A DNA stretch of 64,000 nt from a virus. Below, piece after piece: positions 1-6,141 of the stretch (the stretch's first letter is position 1; every line of letters starts with the position of its first letter). The translations under genes and the position numbers were made by a program. The notes beneath the pieces were generated by a model. It did not search any database, was not told the origin of the DNA, and saw only the letters and a list, made by a program, of their open reading frames with translations. Location of the stretch: the IMG/VR virus record IMGVR_UViG_3300027129_000004, positions 1 through 64,000 of that record; one strand, 5' to 3'.

Positions 1-38
1 TTGGAGAACTAAATATCTCCAAATACTACAAATTCATT

Positions 39-194
39 ATGTCCTTAATTTCACAAAGAGATAGAGAAGTTGTAATTGAGGCACTAGACTTTTATCTATT
101 CAATAAGAAATTTGATCTTACTGAAGAAAAAAGAATGGAACTTAATGCACTTCTGAATTGGATTAAAATCGAATACAATAAACATGAAAATTAA
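39..194 (+). CDS. Small hypothetical protein
   Basis: A 51-residue, helix-rich, charged protein that I do not recognise. The frame is open back to the first base of the window and no Shine-Dalgarno sequence precedes the ATG, so this methionine may be internal to a longer gene that begins upstream. The next gene starts inside its last codons (ATG at 184). Confidence 0.5.
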   Translation: MSLISQRDREVVIEALDFYLFNKKFDLTEEKRMELNALLNWIKIEYNKHEN

Positions 195-345
195 TCTTTG
201 GCACTGTAAAGAAATGAATCAATGGAGATGGACTTTATGTGAAGATTCTCGTCCAATTGTTAAACAAGAATCAGGCCAAAGAGAAAATTTACGAGATGCT
301 ATGAATGACGTAGTAAATACAGTTGAGTATTTAATGAATACTTGA
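184..345 (+). CDS. Small hypothetical protein
   Basis: 53 residues, rich in Trp near the N-terminus (LWHCKEMNQWRW) and ending in a helix-like segment. It overlaps the preceding stop by 11 bases, which suggests translational coupling. It lies directly before the tRNA cluster. No family recognised. Confidence 0.6.
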   Translation: MKINLWHCKEMNQWRWTLCEDSRPIVKQESGQRENLRDAMNDVVNTVEYLMNT

Positions 346-354
346 CATTCTTAT

Positions 355-427
355 TCCAGATGACCGAGCAAGCGAACGGGCCCGACTGTTAATCGGAGAT
401 TGGTAGGGGCAGTACCTACATCTGGAG
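355..427 (+). tRNA. tRNA-Asn(GTT) with atypical T- and D-loops
   Basis: The acceptor stem TCCAGAT/ATCTGGA is perfect. The anticodon loop CTGTTAA gives GTT (388-390) on a CCGA/TCGG stem, with the outermost C-A pair mismatched. The T-stem GTAGG/CCTAC is perfect but its loop is GGCAGTA instead of TTCRANY. The D-stem is 3 bp and its loop AGCAAGCGAA lacks the usual GG. The identical odd T-loop occurs in the adjacent tmRNA. No CCA is encoded. Confidence 0.75.
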
Positions 428-450
428 TTGGATATAAATTATCCAAATAT

Positions 451-525
451 CGTGGGGAAGTGTAGTGGTTGCACAGAAGTCTCATAAGCTTCAGGTTGGT
501 GGTTCGATTCCACCCCCCGCCACCA
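451..525 (+). tRNA. tRNA with CAT anticodon (Met or Ile2)
   Basis: Anticodon CAT at 483-485 in loop CTCATAA on stem GAAGT/GCTTC. T-arm GGTGG/TTCGATT/CCACC is canonical and CCA (523-525) is encoded. The acceptor pairs from position 2 onward, but C1 faces C72, an initiator-like unpaired end. The anticodon stem lacks the three G-C pairs of an initiator. Elongator Met and lysidine-modified Ile2 cannot be told apart from sequence alone. Confidence 0.85.
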
Positions 526-529
526 AAAT

Positions 530-601
530 GGGGGATTCGTATAACGGTTATTACTCTGGATTTGCAATTCAGAAATAAGGATTCGATTTCCTTATCCTCC
601 A
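530..601 (+). tRNA. tRNA-Cys(GCA)
   Basis: Acceptor GGGGGAT/ATCCTCC with one G-T pair, anticodon loop TTTGCAA giving GCA at 564-566, and canonical T-arm AAGGA/TTCGATT/TCCTT. It sits only 4 bases after the CAT tRNA, so the two are probably processed from one transcript. A second GCA tRNA lies near 32,050. Confidence 0.88.
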
Positions 602-642
602 CTTAGTGCTAACTGTCATTTCATAGAACATTATATTGAAAC

Positions 643-676
643 TTGACTCATAAAACTCTTTATGGTACTATATAAT
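643..676 (+). promoter_or_regulatory. Sigma70-like promoter for the tmRNA
   Basis: TTGACT (643-648) is followed by TACTAT at 17-bp spacing and by an overlapping TATAAT at 671-676. The transcript would start just before the tmRNA acceptor piece. Confidence 0.5.
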
Positions 677-680
677 AAGT

Positions 681-898
681 TCAAGAGGATGTGACCTCTA
701 TATTCCAGGACATCGGGGCAGTACCGATTATCTCCACTTCTTGGGGGTAAATTAGAATCGACTGGGGTTTATGTTGTATCTGTTGACGGGACAAGAAAAC
801 AAACGCAAACAAAATTGTTGCTTTCTCTCGTCAAACCGCATTGGTTTGAACTAAACGAGTGAGGGGGTTATAAGTTTCCTTCTTACCCAAAACTTACA
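681..898 (+). ncRNA. ssrA: Circularly permuted (two-piece) tmRNA
   Basis: The acceptor piece comes first: T-stem ATCGG/CCGAT (712-728) with loop GGCAGTA, then acceptor strand TATCTCC (729-735) and A736. After only 6 bases the 5' piece starts with GGGGGTA (743-749), which pairs with TATCTCC over 7 bp including G-T pairs. AGAATCGAC resembles the tmRNA D-region. A GCA resume codon at 805 opens the frame ANKIVAFSRQTALV-stop (TGA 847-849), close to alpha-cyanobacterial tags. The tag end lies in a hairpin (CAAACC/GGTTTG inside CTCGT/ACGAG). An H-type pseudoknot follows: GGGT 865-868 with ACCC 885-888, and TAAGTTT 871-877 with AAACTTA 890-896. The ends are approximate. A permuted order is known from cyanobacterial tmRNAs. 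Confidence 0.85.
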
Positions 899-923
899 AG
901 GAGGTGTAATGCCTCCTATTTTT
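899..923 (+). terminator. Rho-independent terminator after the tmRNA
   Basis: Perfect 6-bp stem AGGAGG/CCTCCT with a 7-base loop, followed by ATTTTTAT. Confidence 0.75.
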
Positions 924-930
924 ATGCCTT

Positions 931-988
931 GTGCCAGTCCTCATATTGGCACACAATACCTCCAATGCTCCTGCAGACCTGCTATAAT
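931..988 (+). promoter_or_regulatory. Promoter cassette, inverted-repeat type
   Basis: Dyad GTGCCA (931-936)/TGGCAC (947-952), then TATAAT at 983-988, 24 bases before the next start codon. Confidence 0.6.
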
Positions 989-1011
989 ACACAGGTAATC
1001 AACGAAATCCA

Positions 1012-1194
1012 ATGAAAGCTTCAGTTTCATCTAATTTGTCCTCAGTTATTTTTATATTTGCCTGGGTTGCTGGAGTTGTATTGTCTCCTGTTTGGAACTT
1101 AAAACTCGGAGCCGCAATCTTTCCTCCATATTCTTATTACGTGTTACTTGAAAGGATTATCTCTACCTATACACCTGATCTGTTAATCAAATGA
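1012..1194 (+). CDS. Small membrane protein
   Basis: 60 residues with one clear hydrophobic segment (about residues 11-26) and a second weaker one (31-45). It is the first gene of a unit that continues with another membrane protein and an RNA ligase. The stop overlaps the next start as ATGA. Confidence 0.75.
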   Translation: MKASVSSNLSSVIFIFAWVAGVVLSPVWNLKLGAAIFPPYSYYVLLERIISTYTPDLLIK

Positions 1195-1496
1195 AACCTA
1201 TTCTTGCTATTGTAGGCGGTGTTGCTCTTCTTTGGGGTGTTGCCTACCACCAACTTATCTTCACTGCATTCTTCGGTCCTAAGTTTGAGAATGTTCGTAG
1301 GAATACCTTTGAGCAATCAAAGTCCTTCCGAACTGGTGCTGTTCAAGAACTGCAAAATATGCAGTTTGAGTACATCAAGGCAGATCCAGCACATAAGAAA
1401 GCACTCGCAGATATTATTCGGCACCGTGCTGTAGAGGTTCCTGCTGATGCTATGCCTGCTGACCTTCAATCTTTTATCTCTAATCTTCCTAACTGA
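1191..1496 (+). CDS. Conserved phage membrane-anchored protein
   Basis: 101 residues: an N-terminal membrane segment (about 4-24) followed by a soluble domain containing FEQSKSFRTGAVQELQNMQF, a pattern I recall from hypothetical proteins of many unrelated phages. Function unknown. It is coupled by ATGA overlap to the gene before it and is followed 5 bases later by the RNA ligase gene. Confidence 0.85.
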   Translation: MKPILAIVGGVALLWGVAYHQLIFTAFFGPKFENVRRNTFEQSKSFRTGAVQELQNMQFEYIKADPAHKKALADIIRHRAVEVPADAMPADLQSFISNLPN

Positions 1497-1501
1497 TTAT
1501 A

Positions 1502-2053
1502 ATGACCGAAAACTACCCCGAGTTCGTTCCTTTTGCTAAAATCCCCCGTCTTCATAAGGAATGTATTGTCACTGAAAAGATTGACGGCACTAATGGTATT
1601 ATCTACATCACTGACGATGGAGATATGTTTATCGGAAGTCGCAATCGTTGGTTGAGTGCAGAGTCTGACAATTTTGGGTTTCATCGTTGGGCATCTGAAA
1701 ATAAAGATGAACTGATGAAACTTGGTGCTGGTCGTCATCACGGAGAATGGTGGGGTAGTGGTATTCAACGAGGTTATAATCTACCCAAAGGTGAGAAAAG
1801 GTTCTCCTTGTTTAATGTGAGTATCTGGAATTATGAAAACAAACCAGAGTGTTGTTATGTTGTTCCTACTCTTTATACTGGAGAGTTTAGCACTAATGAA
1901 CTTGATGATGCGATGGATAAACTTTGGGATTATGGTTCTGTTGCCTCTCCAGGGTTTATGAATCCTGAAGGAATAATTTTATTTCATAGTTCGGCAAATC
2001 ATTACTTCAAGGCACCATTTTATAAAAATCATAAGGGGGTAAGGACACTCTGA
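1502..2053 (+). CDS. RNA ligase family protein (nucleotidyltransferase)
   Basis: 183 residues with the covalent nucleotidyltransferase motifs in order: motif I EKIDGTNG (Lys26 as predicted AMP-accepting residue), GSRNRW near 45, motif III-like GEWWGSG near 84, motif IV EGIILF near 155, and motif V FKAPF near 167. This matches the RNA_ligase (Rnl2-like) superfamily, which seals RNA nicks by adenylation. It is shorter than T4 Rnl2 and lacks an evident C-terminal domain. It sits just downstream of the tRNA/tmRNA cluster, so tRNA or tmRNA repair is an attractive but unproven role. Confidence 0.85.
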   Translation: MTENYPEFVPFAKIPRLHKECIVTEKIDGTNGIIYITDDGDMFIGSRNRWLSAESDNFGFHRWASENKDELMKLGAGRHHGEWWGSGIQRGYNLPKGEKRFSLFNVSIWNYENKPECCYVVPTLYTGEFSTNELDDAMDKLWDYGSVASPGFMNPEGIILFHSSANHYFKAPFYKNHKGVRTL

Positions 2054-2099
2054 CAACTGGCACAATAGAACCCCAAAACCCCCTCAAATGCCCTATAAT
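2043..2099 (+). promoter_or_regulatory. Promoter cassette
   Basis: GGACAC...ACTGGCACA followed by TATAAT at 2094-2099. The element supplies the stop codon of the ligase gene. Confidence 0.6.
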
Positions 2100-2124
2100 G
2101 ACTTTATACACAACCAAATCCCTG

Positions 2125-2580
2125 ATGAACTACACTCCAGAACAAATCGCAGAAATCGTCCTTAAAGTTCTTAAGGAAGTAAATGAACCTGATGTTCTCA
2201 CACTTTCTCTTGATGAAAAATATGAACTAGCAAATAATACAAACACACCTGTAGAAACTCTAAAGGTTCTTGCGACTGATGAGAATGTTGATGTTCGTTG
2301 GGGGGTTGCAGAAAATCCAAACACACCTGTAGAACTTTTAGAAGTTCTTGCGACTGATGAGAATTATAATGTTCGTTATGGGGTTGCACAAAATCCAAAC
2401 GCACCAGTAGAAACTCTTAAGGTTCTTGCGACCGATAATGATTATGATGTTCGTTGGGGAGTTACACAAAATCCAAACTATAAGACTCAAACTCTTGAAC
2501 TGACTCAAGTTCAATATGATGCTCTTAAGGTTCTTCTGAAATCAAGTCAAGATGAGACTCTTAAGACCCTGACACTCTGA
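2125..2580 (+). CDS. Leucine-rich variant (LRV) repeat protein
   Basis: About 151 residues. At least three near-identical 24-residue repeats carry the pattern N-P-N-x-P-V-E-x-L-K-V-L-A-T-D with V-R-[WY]-G-V, typical of LRV solenoids in which short helices stack. An N-terminal helical cap and a C-terminal helix flank them. I place the start at ATG 2125 because the in-frame ATG at 2098 overlaps the -10 box. A protein-binding scaffold is likely; the partner is unknown. The repeats are also nearly identical at DNA level, so copy number could change by recombination. Confidence 0.85.
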   Translation: MNYTPEQIAEIVLKVLKEVNEPDVLTLSLDEKYELANNTNTPVETLKVLATDENVDVRWGVAENPNTPVELLEVLATDENYNVRYGVAQNPNAPVETLKVLATDNDYDVRWGVTQNPNYKTQTLELTQVQYDALKVLLKSSQDETLKTLTL

Positions 2581-2627
2581 CGAACTGGCACAAGACCCCT
2601 CCCATTCCCCTCAATCCCTGCTATAAT
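2570..2627 (+). promoter_or_regulatory. Promoter cassette
   Basis: ACACTCTGACGAACTGGCACA followed by TATAAT at 2622-2627. Confidence 0.6.
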
Positions 2628-2648
2628 TACAAAGTAATCAACAAAACT

Positions 2649-3134
2649 ATGAAACCTTTTATTGCTCTTGCTTCAATCGCACTTCTGAGTGTAACTCTTG
2701 TTGGGTGTGAAGAATATGAAGATTCTGATGATAAGCAACGTGCTCAACAAGAACGCATTCTACAAGAAGGCACATCACAAACGGGTATGCCTGCCATCAA
2801 GAACTTCCGTGAACGTAAATTGCTGAAGCAGATTATTGAGATGCGTGACCAGGATGGTCTGGTGACTTATACTTACACTGTTCCCGAAACTACTGGTCGT
2901 CCAGTGTTTCTGTGTAATTCTATTGGGTATGGTCTTCCTGCTGCCACTCAATACACTAATCCAGAGAAGTATGAATACACTGGCACAACTCTTCCTCAGG
3001 CAGATCCTAATGGTTTGTTCTCTCCTTCCAGTGCTGAAGGAACTTGGGTGATGTGTTCTGATCCTTCTGGCAGTGGCAAAACCCGCCCTGTTTATGTTGA
3101 ACCTCGTGTGATTGTTTCTCCATTTAAACTGTGA
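2649..3134 (+). CDS. Predicted lipoprotein
   Basis: 161 residues. Lys2 and a hydrophobic stretch end in the lipobox LVGC (Cys20), so signal peptidase II processing and lipid attachment are predicted. The mature part is charged at first, then polar with several Gly/Pro-rich stretches. The role is unknown; phage lipoproteins often act in superinfection exclusion or lysis. The stop is shared with the next start as TGATG. Confidence 0.85.
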   Translation: MKPFIALASIALLSVTLVGCEEYEDSDDKQRAQQERILQEGTSQTGMPAIKNFRERKLLKQIIEMRDQDGLVTYTYTVPETTGRPVFLCNSIGYGLPAATQYTNPEKYEYTGTTLPQADPNGLFSPSSAEGTWVMCSDPSGSGKTRPVYVEPRVIVSPFKL

Positions 3135-3328
3135 TGAACTCTAAAGGATTTACTCTTATTGAGTTGCTGATTGTTGTTGCTATTGCTGGTATTGGATGTG
3201 TTGCTTTGTTTAGTATTGCCACAGGCAACTCTATTGTTCCATCCAAACAATCCTGTATTGCTGCTGGAGGCAAATGGTCTGAAGGCATTCAATACGGTCG
3301 TATCACTCAACTCTGTACTTATAACTGA
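3134..3328 (+). CDS. Type IV prepilin-like protein
   Basis: 64 residues. After a short MNSK leader comes GFTLIELLIVVAIAGIG, the classic class III signal of type IV pilins and pseudopilins: cleavage after Gly, methylated Phe, Glu at +5, then a hydrophobic helix. The remainder has two Cys that could form a C-terminal disulfide. It is much shorter than normal pilins (about 130-160 residues) and more like a minor pseudopilin. It is coupled to the lipoprotein gene by TGATG. Confidence 0.85.
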   Translation: MNSKGFTLIELLIVVAIAGIGCVALFSIATGNSIVPSKQSCIAAGGKWSEGIQYGRITQLCTYN

Positions 3329-3330
3329 TT

Positions 3331-3669
3331 ATGACTAAAGTAGTATATAATGCCTGCTACGGTGGGTTCGGTCTCTCTAATGAGGCAATGGACCGAATGA
3401 TTGAATTGGGTTATGATGGATTGAAACCCAATCCAGAATATGTCCCAAACTCCAAGAGTATGTTCAACAGTCACAAATACTATGGTGATTATGATATTTC
3501 CCGTCACGATCCTATTCTTGTTCAAGTTGTAGAAGAAATGGGTGCCAAAGCAGACGGAATGTGTGCTAAACTTGCTATTGCTGAGGTCTCTGGTCCTTAT
3601 CGTATTGATGAATATGATGGGAATGAGAGTGTAGAAACTCCTGGTAGTTACGATTGGATTACTCCCTGA
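3331..3669 (+). CDS. Conserved phage protein with KVVYNACYGGFGLS N-terminus
   Basis: 112 residues. The opening KVVYNACYGGFGLS, plus a ...HDPILVQVVEEMG... segment, matches a hypothetical family I recall from many phages and some bacteria. No catalytic assignment is known to me. It begins 2 bases after the prepilin-like gene. Confidence 0.85.
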   Translation: MTKVVYNACYGGFGLSNEAMDRMIELGYDGLKPNPEYVPNSKSMFNSHKYYGDYDISRHDPILVQVVEEMGAKADGMCAKLAIAEVSGPYRIDEYDGNESVETPGSYDWITP

Positions 3670-3689
3670 ACTTTATTTGAGGTAAATTA

Positions 3690-4096
3690 TGAATCGTTAC
3701 GATGATCCCAACACCCCTGTTGCCATTGTATTTGGTGTTGGGTTTGTAGTTGTTATTGCTCTGCTGTTTATTGGTGGACCAATGTATAATGTGTGGCAAC
3801 AATCTCTTGCTGGTAAAGCAGAACTGCAAAAGGCAGAATACACTCGTCAGGTTGCGGTTCTGGAAGCACAAGCAAAGAAAGATAGTGCTCAACAACTTGC
3901 TGATGCTGAAATCATCCGTGCTTCTGGTGTTGCCAAGGCAAACCAAATCATCGGTGATAGTCTGAAGGACAATCGTGAGTATCTTCAGTATCTGTATATC
4001 ACTGGTATCGAAGATGGCAGTAAGAATGGTAATGTAACCATCTATGTGCCTACTGAAGGTGGTATGCCTGTTCCTACTCTCCAAATGAATAAGTGA
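3690..4096 (+). CDS. SPFH/prohibitin-tail-like membrane protein
   Basis: About 135 residues. One membrane helix (about 11-31) is followed by an Ala/Gln/Lys/Glu-rich helical stretch (QVAVLEAQAKKDSAQQLADA then EIIRASGVAKANQIIG) and a short beta-like end. This is the C-terminal half of flotillin/prohibitin-type proteins without the SPFH core. Similar short proteins are, as I recall, common in cyanophages. Possible membrane scaffolding role. A GAGG ribosome site lies about 10 bases upstream. Confidence 0.75.
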
Positions 4097-4098
4097 TT

Positions 4099-4305
4099 AT
4101 GGCAACTGCAACTAAACGTAAATTTGTTTGTGTAGAACCTGTGTCAAATCTGGCAAAAGTCAGGTTTGATGTAGAGATGGATAATCTACATAGTTGCTAT
4201 GTAGATGATGAAAAAGATGGAACTATGTTCCTGACATCAGTGAATGGAAAATACAAATTCACTCTAAACAAAACACAAGATTTTAACTGGCAAATTGTTA
4301 AATGA
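4099..4305 (+). CDS. Small hypothetical protein
   Basis: 68 residues, mostly beta-like with a basic start (MATATKRKF). ATG 4099 is preferred over an upstream GTG that overlaps the previous stop. It overlaps the next start by ATGA. No family recognised. Confidence 0.75.
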   Translation: MATATKRKFVCVEPVSNLAKVRFDVEMDNLHSCYVDDEKDGTMFLTSVNGKYKFTLNKTQDFNWQIVK

Positions 4306-4667
4306 TTATGAAAAGCATTCTTCTTCTTTCTTCTCTTTTTCTGACTTCTCCTGTATTTGCACAAGAACAGAAAACTCATCGATCGTTTGCCTACGAAACT
4401 TCGTGTGCAGTAGAAACATCGACCCAATTTATAACAGATGTATGTAAAGTAGTTGAAACTCGTGAGAAAGGTGGAGCACTTCGCACACGCAACATTTACT
4501 CAAATCGTTTTAGTTTGACAATTAAATCACGATTTGATAAAGAAAAAGGATTCGTAACTTGGGATAGTCATAATAAGTACGAGTATAAATGGGATTACAA
4601 ACCTTCTAGCACTGGTTTGACTTATGTGATGCCAGGTTTCCTTGTTCAAAACGTTTCTTGGGATTGA
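4302..4667 (+). CDS. Predicted secreted protein
   Basis: 121 residues (or 119 from ATG 4308). The signal peptide KSILLLSSLFLTSPVFA ends in an AxA-like site, so export to the periplasm is expected. The mature domain (about 100 residues, with two Cys close together) is beta-rich. Unknown function; it sits among other envelope-directed genes. Confidence 0.75.
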   Translation: MIMKSILLLSSLFLTSPVFAQEQKTHRSFAYETSCAVETSTQFITDVCKVVETREKGGALRTRNIYSNRFSLTIKSRFDKEKGFVTWDSHNKYEYKWDYKPSSTGLTYVMPGFLVQNVSWD

Positions 4668-4671
4668 AATT

Positions 4672-4905
4672 ATGTTTATTAAATCTATCATTGCTTATCC
4701 AGTTCTGATTCTAACTGCAATTGCTGGATTTGCTATTGGTGGTGCAACTTCTGTAAATACAATTACTAATAATGCACTTAAAATGTGTAATCAGAAACCA
4801 CTTGAATGTAAGTTCAAGTATGATATTCTGATGTATAATGAAACTGGTAGAATCCCTTATACTCAACCAAAACCTCAAACTGAAGAAAAGAAAAATAAAA
4901 AATGA
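4672..4905 (+). CDS. Small membrane protein with MCxxKPxxCKxKYD motif
   Basis: 77 residues: an N-terminal membrane helix, then a short domain LKMCNQKPLECKFKYDIL with two Cys, then a Lys/Glu/Pro-rich tail. The gene at 15186 has the same design (LCMENPKDCKIKYDYL), so they form a family. Probably membrane anchored with a short soluble tail. Confidence 0.75.
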   Translation: MFIKSIIAYPVLILTAIAGFAIGGATSVNTITNNALKMCNQKPLECKFKYDILMYNETGRIPYTQPKPQTEEKKNKK

Positions 4906-5099
4906 ATGAAAGAGCAAAAGAGTTTATGAGTGCTGTGTGGGAGCAGAGAACTAATCAAGGTGCTAATACTGAAGAAAAGTTAGTTGCTGCTATTCTTTCA
5001 CTTGCTAGTAACTATGTGATATCTTATACGGCACAAAACGATTTGATTGTTCTAGATAAGAACGATATGTTGCAACTTGCTGAGGAACTGAAACAATGA
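4902..5099 (+). CDS. MTERA-family small protein
   Basis: 65 residues, starting NERAKEFM and ending LAEELKQ. It belongs to the same helical family as the genes at 14184, 14366, 14563, 21469 and 21672. ATGA-type overlaps occur at both ends. Function unknown. Confidence 0.75.
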   Translation: MNERAKEFMSAVWEQRTNQGANTEEKLVAAILSLASNYVISYTAQNDLIVLDKNDMLQLAEELKQ

Positions 5100-5377
5100 A
5101 ATTTTTTCAAGTTGCTAAATGGTTTTATCGTGAAGATTTTGGGCACGAATGGTACGTTCAATTCTTCTTTACAGACCGTTGGGCACTTCTTCAAACATCT
5201 GTAAGTTGGAATGATTTTCCTTCTTGGCCCTACATTCAAATCACTTTTGGTAGTAGTGGTCTGCTGAGTATTTTGTTCTGGGTATATAAGTTCGGATTTG
5301 ATGTTGGATTTATTGAGCGTACTTGGAATTGGGAACGACTGGAGCAAATAGATGAAGACAAAACTGAATTGGTTTGA
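5096..5377 (+). CDS. MKFFQ-family hypothetical protein
   Basis: 93 residues, aromatic-rich (many Trp and Phe) with a central hydrophobic stretch. Distantly resembles the protein encoded at 11876, which shares MKFFQ, the spacing of Trp residues and a GFDVGF-like/GVDFQVG segment. Overlaps the next gene by 26 bases. Confidence 0.75.
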   Translation: MKFFQVAKWFYREDFGHEWYVQFFFTDRWALLQTSVSWNDFPSWPYIQITFGSSGLLSILFWVYKFGFDVGFIERTWNWERLEQIDEDKTELV

Positions 5378-5714
5378 GTATTATTTCGGTCACTGCCTGC
5401 AAACTGGTTGGAGGGAGGTAGGAAATAACTTCAAGATGTGGAGAGACCTTATCAGTGGAAACTATAAGGATTATGCTCTGCTGAAAACTGACGACCCATA
5501 TGAAGAATGTTATAATTGGTTCTGGACTTCTATCAATCTAGATGAAACATATCCTAAAGAGTTTCTTGAATACCTGATAGAAATGTGTGATAGAATTGAT
5601 AGAGGTGAAGAGAAACTGATTCCATTCACCAAAGAAATGTTTGATGACCTTGATGACCTTGTAGGTAATTTGATTGATGATTTGAAACTTGATGAGGAGT
5701 TGGACAAAGAATGA
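5352..5714 (+). CDS. Hypothetical acidic protein
   Basis: 120 residues. Trp/Tyr-rich N-terminal half with a strongly acidic, helical C-terminus (DDLDDLVGNLIDDLKLDEE). Part of the unit running from 4099 to 6022. No family recognised. The 21082 product has a similar FEKIQVGWW start. Confidence 0.75.
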   Translation: MKTKLNWFEYYFGHCLQTGWREVGNNFKMWRDLISGNYKDYALLKTDDPYEECYNWFWTSINLDETYPKEFLEYLIEMCDRIDRGEEKLIPFTKEMFDDLDDLVGNLIDDLKLDEELDKE

Positions 5715-6022
5715 TTGGATTGATTGCTGGACTGACTTGTGGAATTGCAACTTACTATGGAGTAGGTGATGGTTTTGATGGTCAGAGAACTGCATCAGGA
5801 AAAAGATTTGATGCTTATGCCCATACCGTAGCCCATCCTTATCTTAAGTTTGGAACACGACTTCGGATTACAAATCAAGACAATAGGAAACAAGTTTATG
5901 TGACCGTGACTGATAGAGGTCCATATTCTCACGCTGATATGGATATGAGTTATGGAGCATTTCGTAAGATTGCAAATGTTAATAATGGAAATGCAACTGT
6001 TTGTTGGAGAGTAGTTGGATGA
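5711..6022 (+). CDS. RlpA-like double-psi beta-barrel protein
   Basis: 103 residues. It has the RlpA-type order of motifs: GIATYYG, ASGKRFDAYAHTVAHPYLKFGT, VYVTVTDRGPY, then DMSYGAFRKIA. In bacterial RlpA this barrel is a lytic transglycosylase acting on naked peptidoglycan, and the Asp of DRGP is catalytic (present here). The N-terminus is hydrophobic and may be a signal peptide or anchor. A cell-wall role in entry, spread or lysis is plausible. No SPOR domain is present. Confidence 0.85.
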   Translation: MIGLIAGLTCGIATYYGVGDGFDGQRTASGKRFDAYAHTVAHPYLKFGTRLRITNQDNRKQVYVTVTDRGPYSHADMDMSYGAFRKIANVNNGNATVCWRVVG

Positions 6023-6036
6023 TGAAGAAACTACCT

Positions 6037-6141
6037 GATAAATAAAAATGCCTGACTTGGTGGTTCTTTTCGGGTTGGGATAAAGCACTTTCGAGTGCTT
6101 TTCCTGTATAAATACTAATAACCACCAAGTTAAGAGCAGTT
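6037..6141 (+). promoter_or_regulatory. Endonuclease 5' element E1 (hairpin with late promoter)
   Basis: Arms ACTTGGTGGTT (6055-6065) and AACCACCAAGT (6120-6130) are perfectly complementary. Between them lie a terminator-like hairpin AAAGCACT-TTCG-AGTGCTTT (6082-6101) and a T4-type late promoter TATAAATA (6107-6114). A GATAAATA precedes the left arm. The right arm ends 11 bases before the start codon. Confidence 0.75.

Noticed and set aside
351-602. 83-codon minus-strand frame over the tRNA cluster
   Set aside because: It lies entirely across three well-formed tRNAs on the other strand.
6037-6141. Endonuclease 5' elements as group I introns
   Set aside because: They sit between genes, are only about 100 bases long and lack the P3-P7 core; a leader switch fits better.
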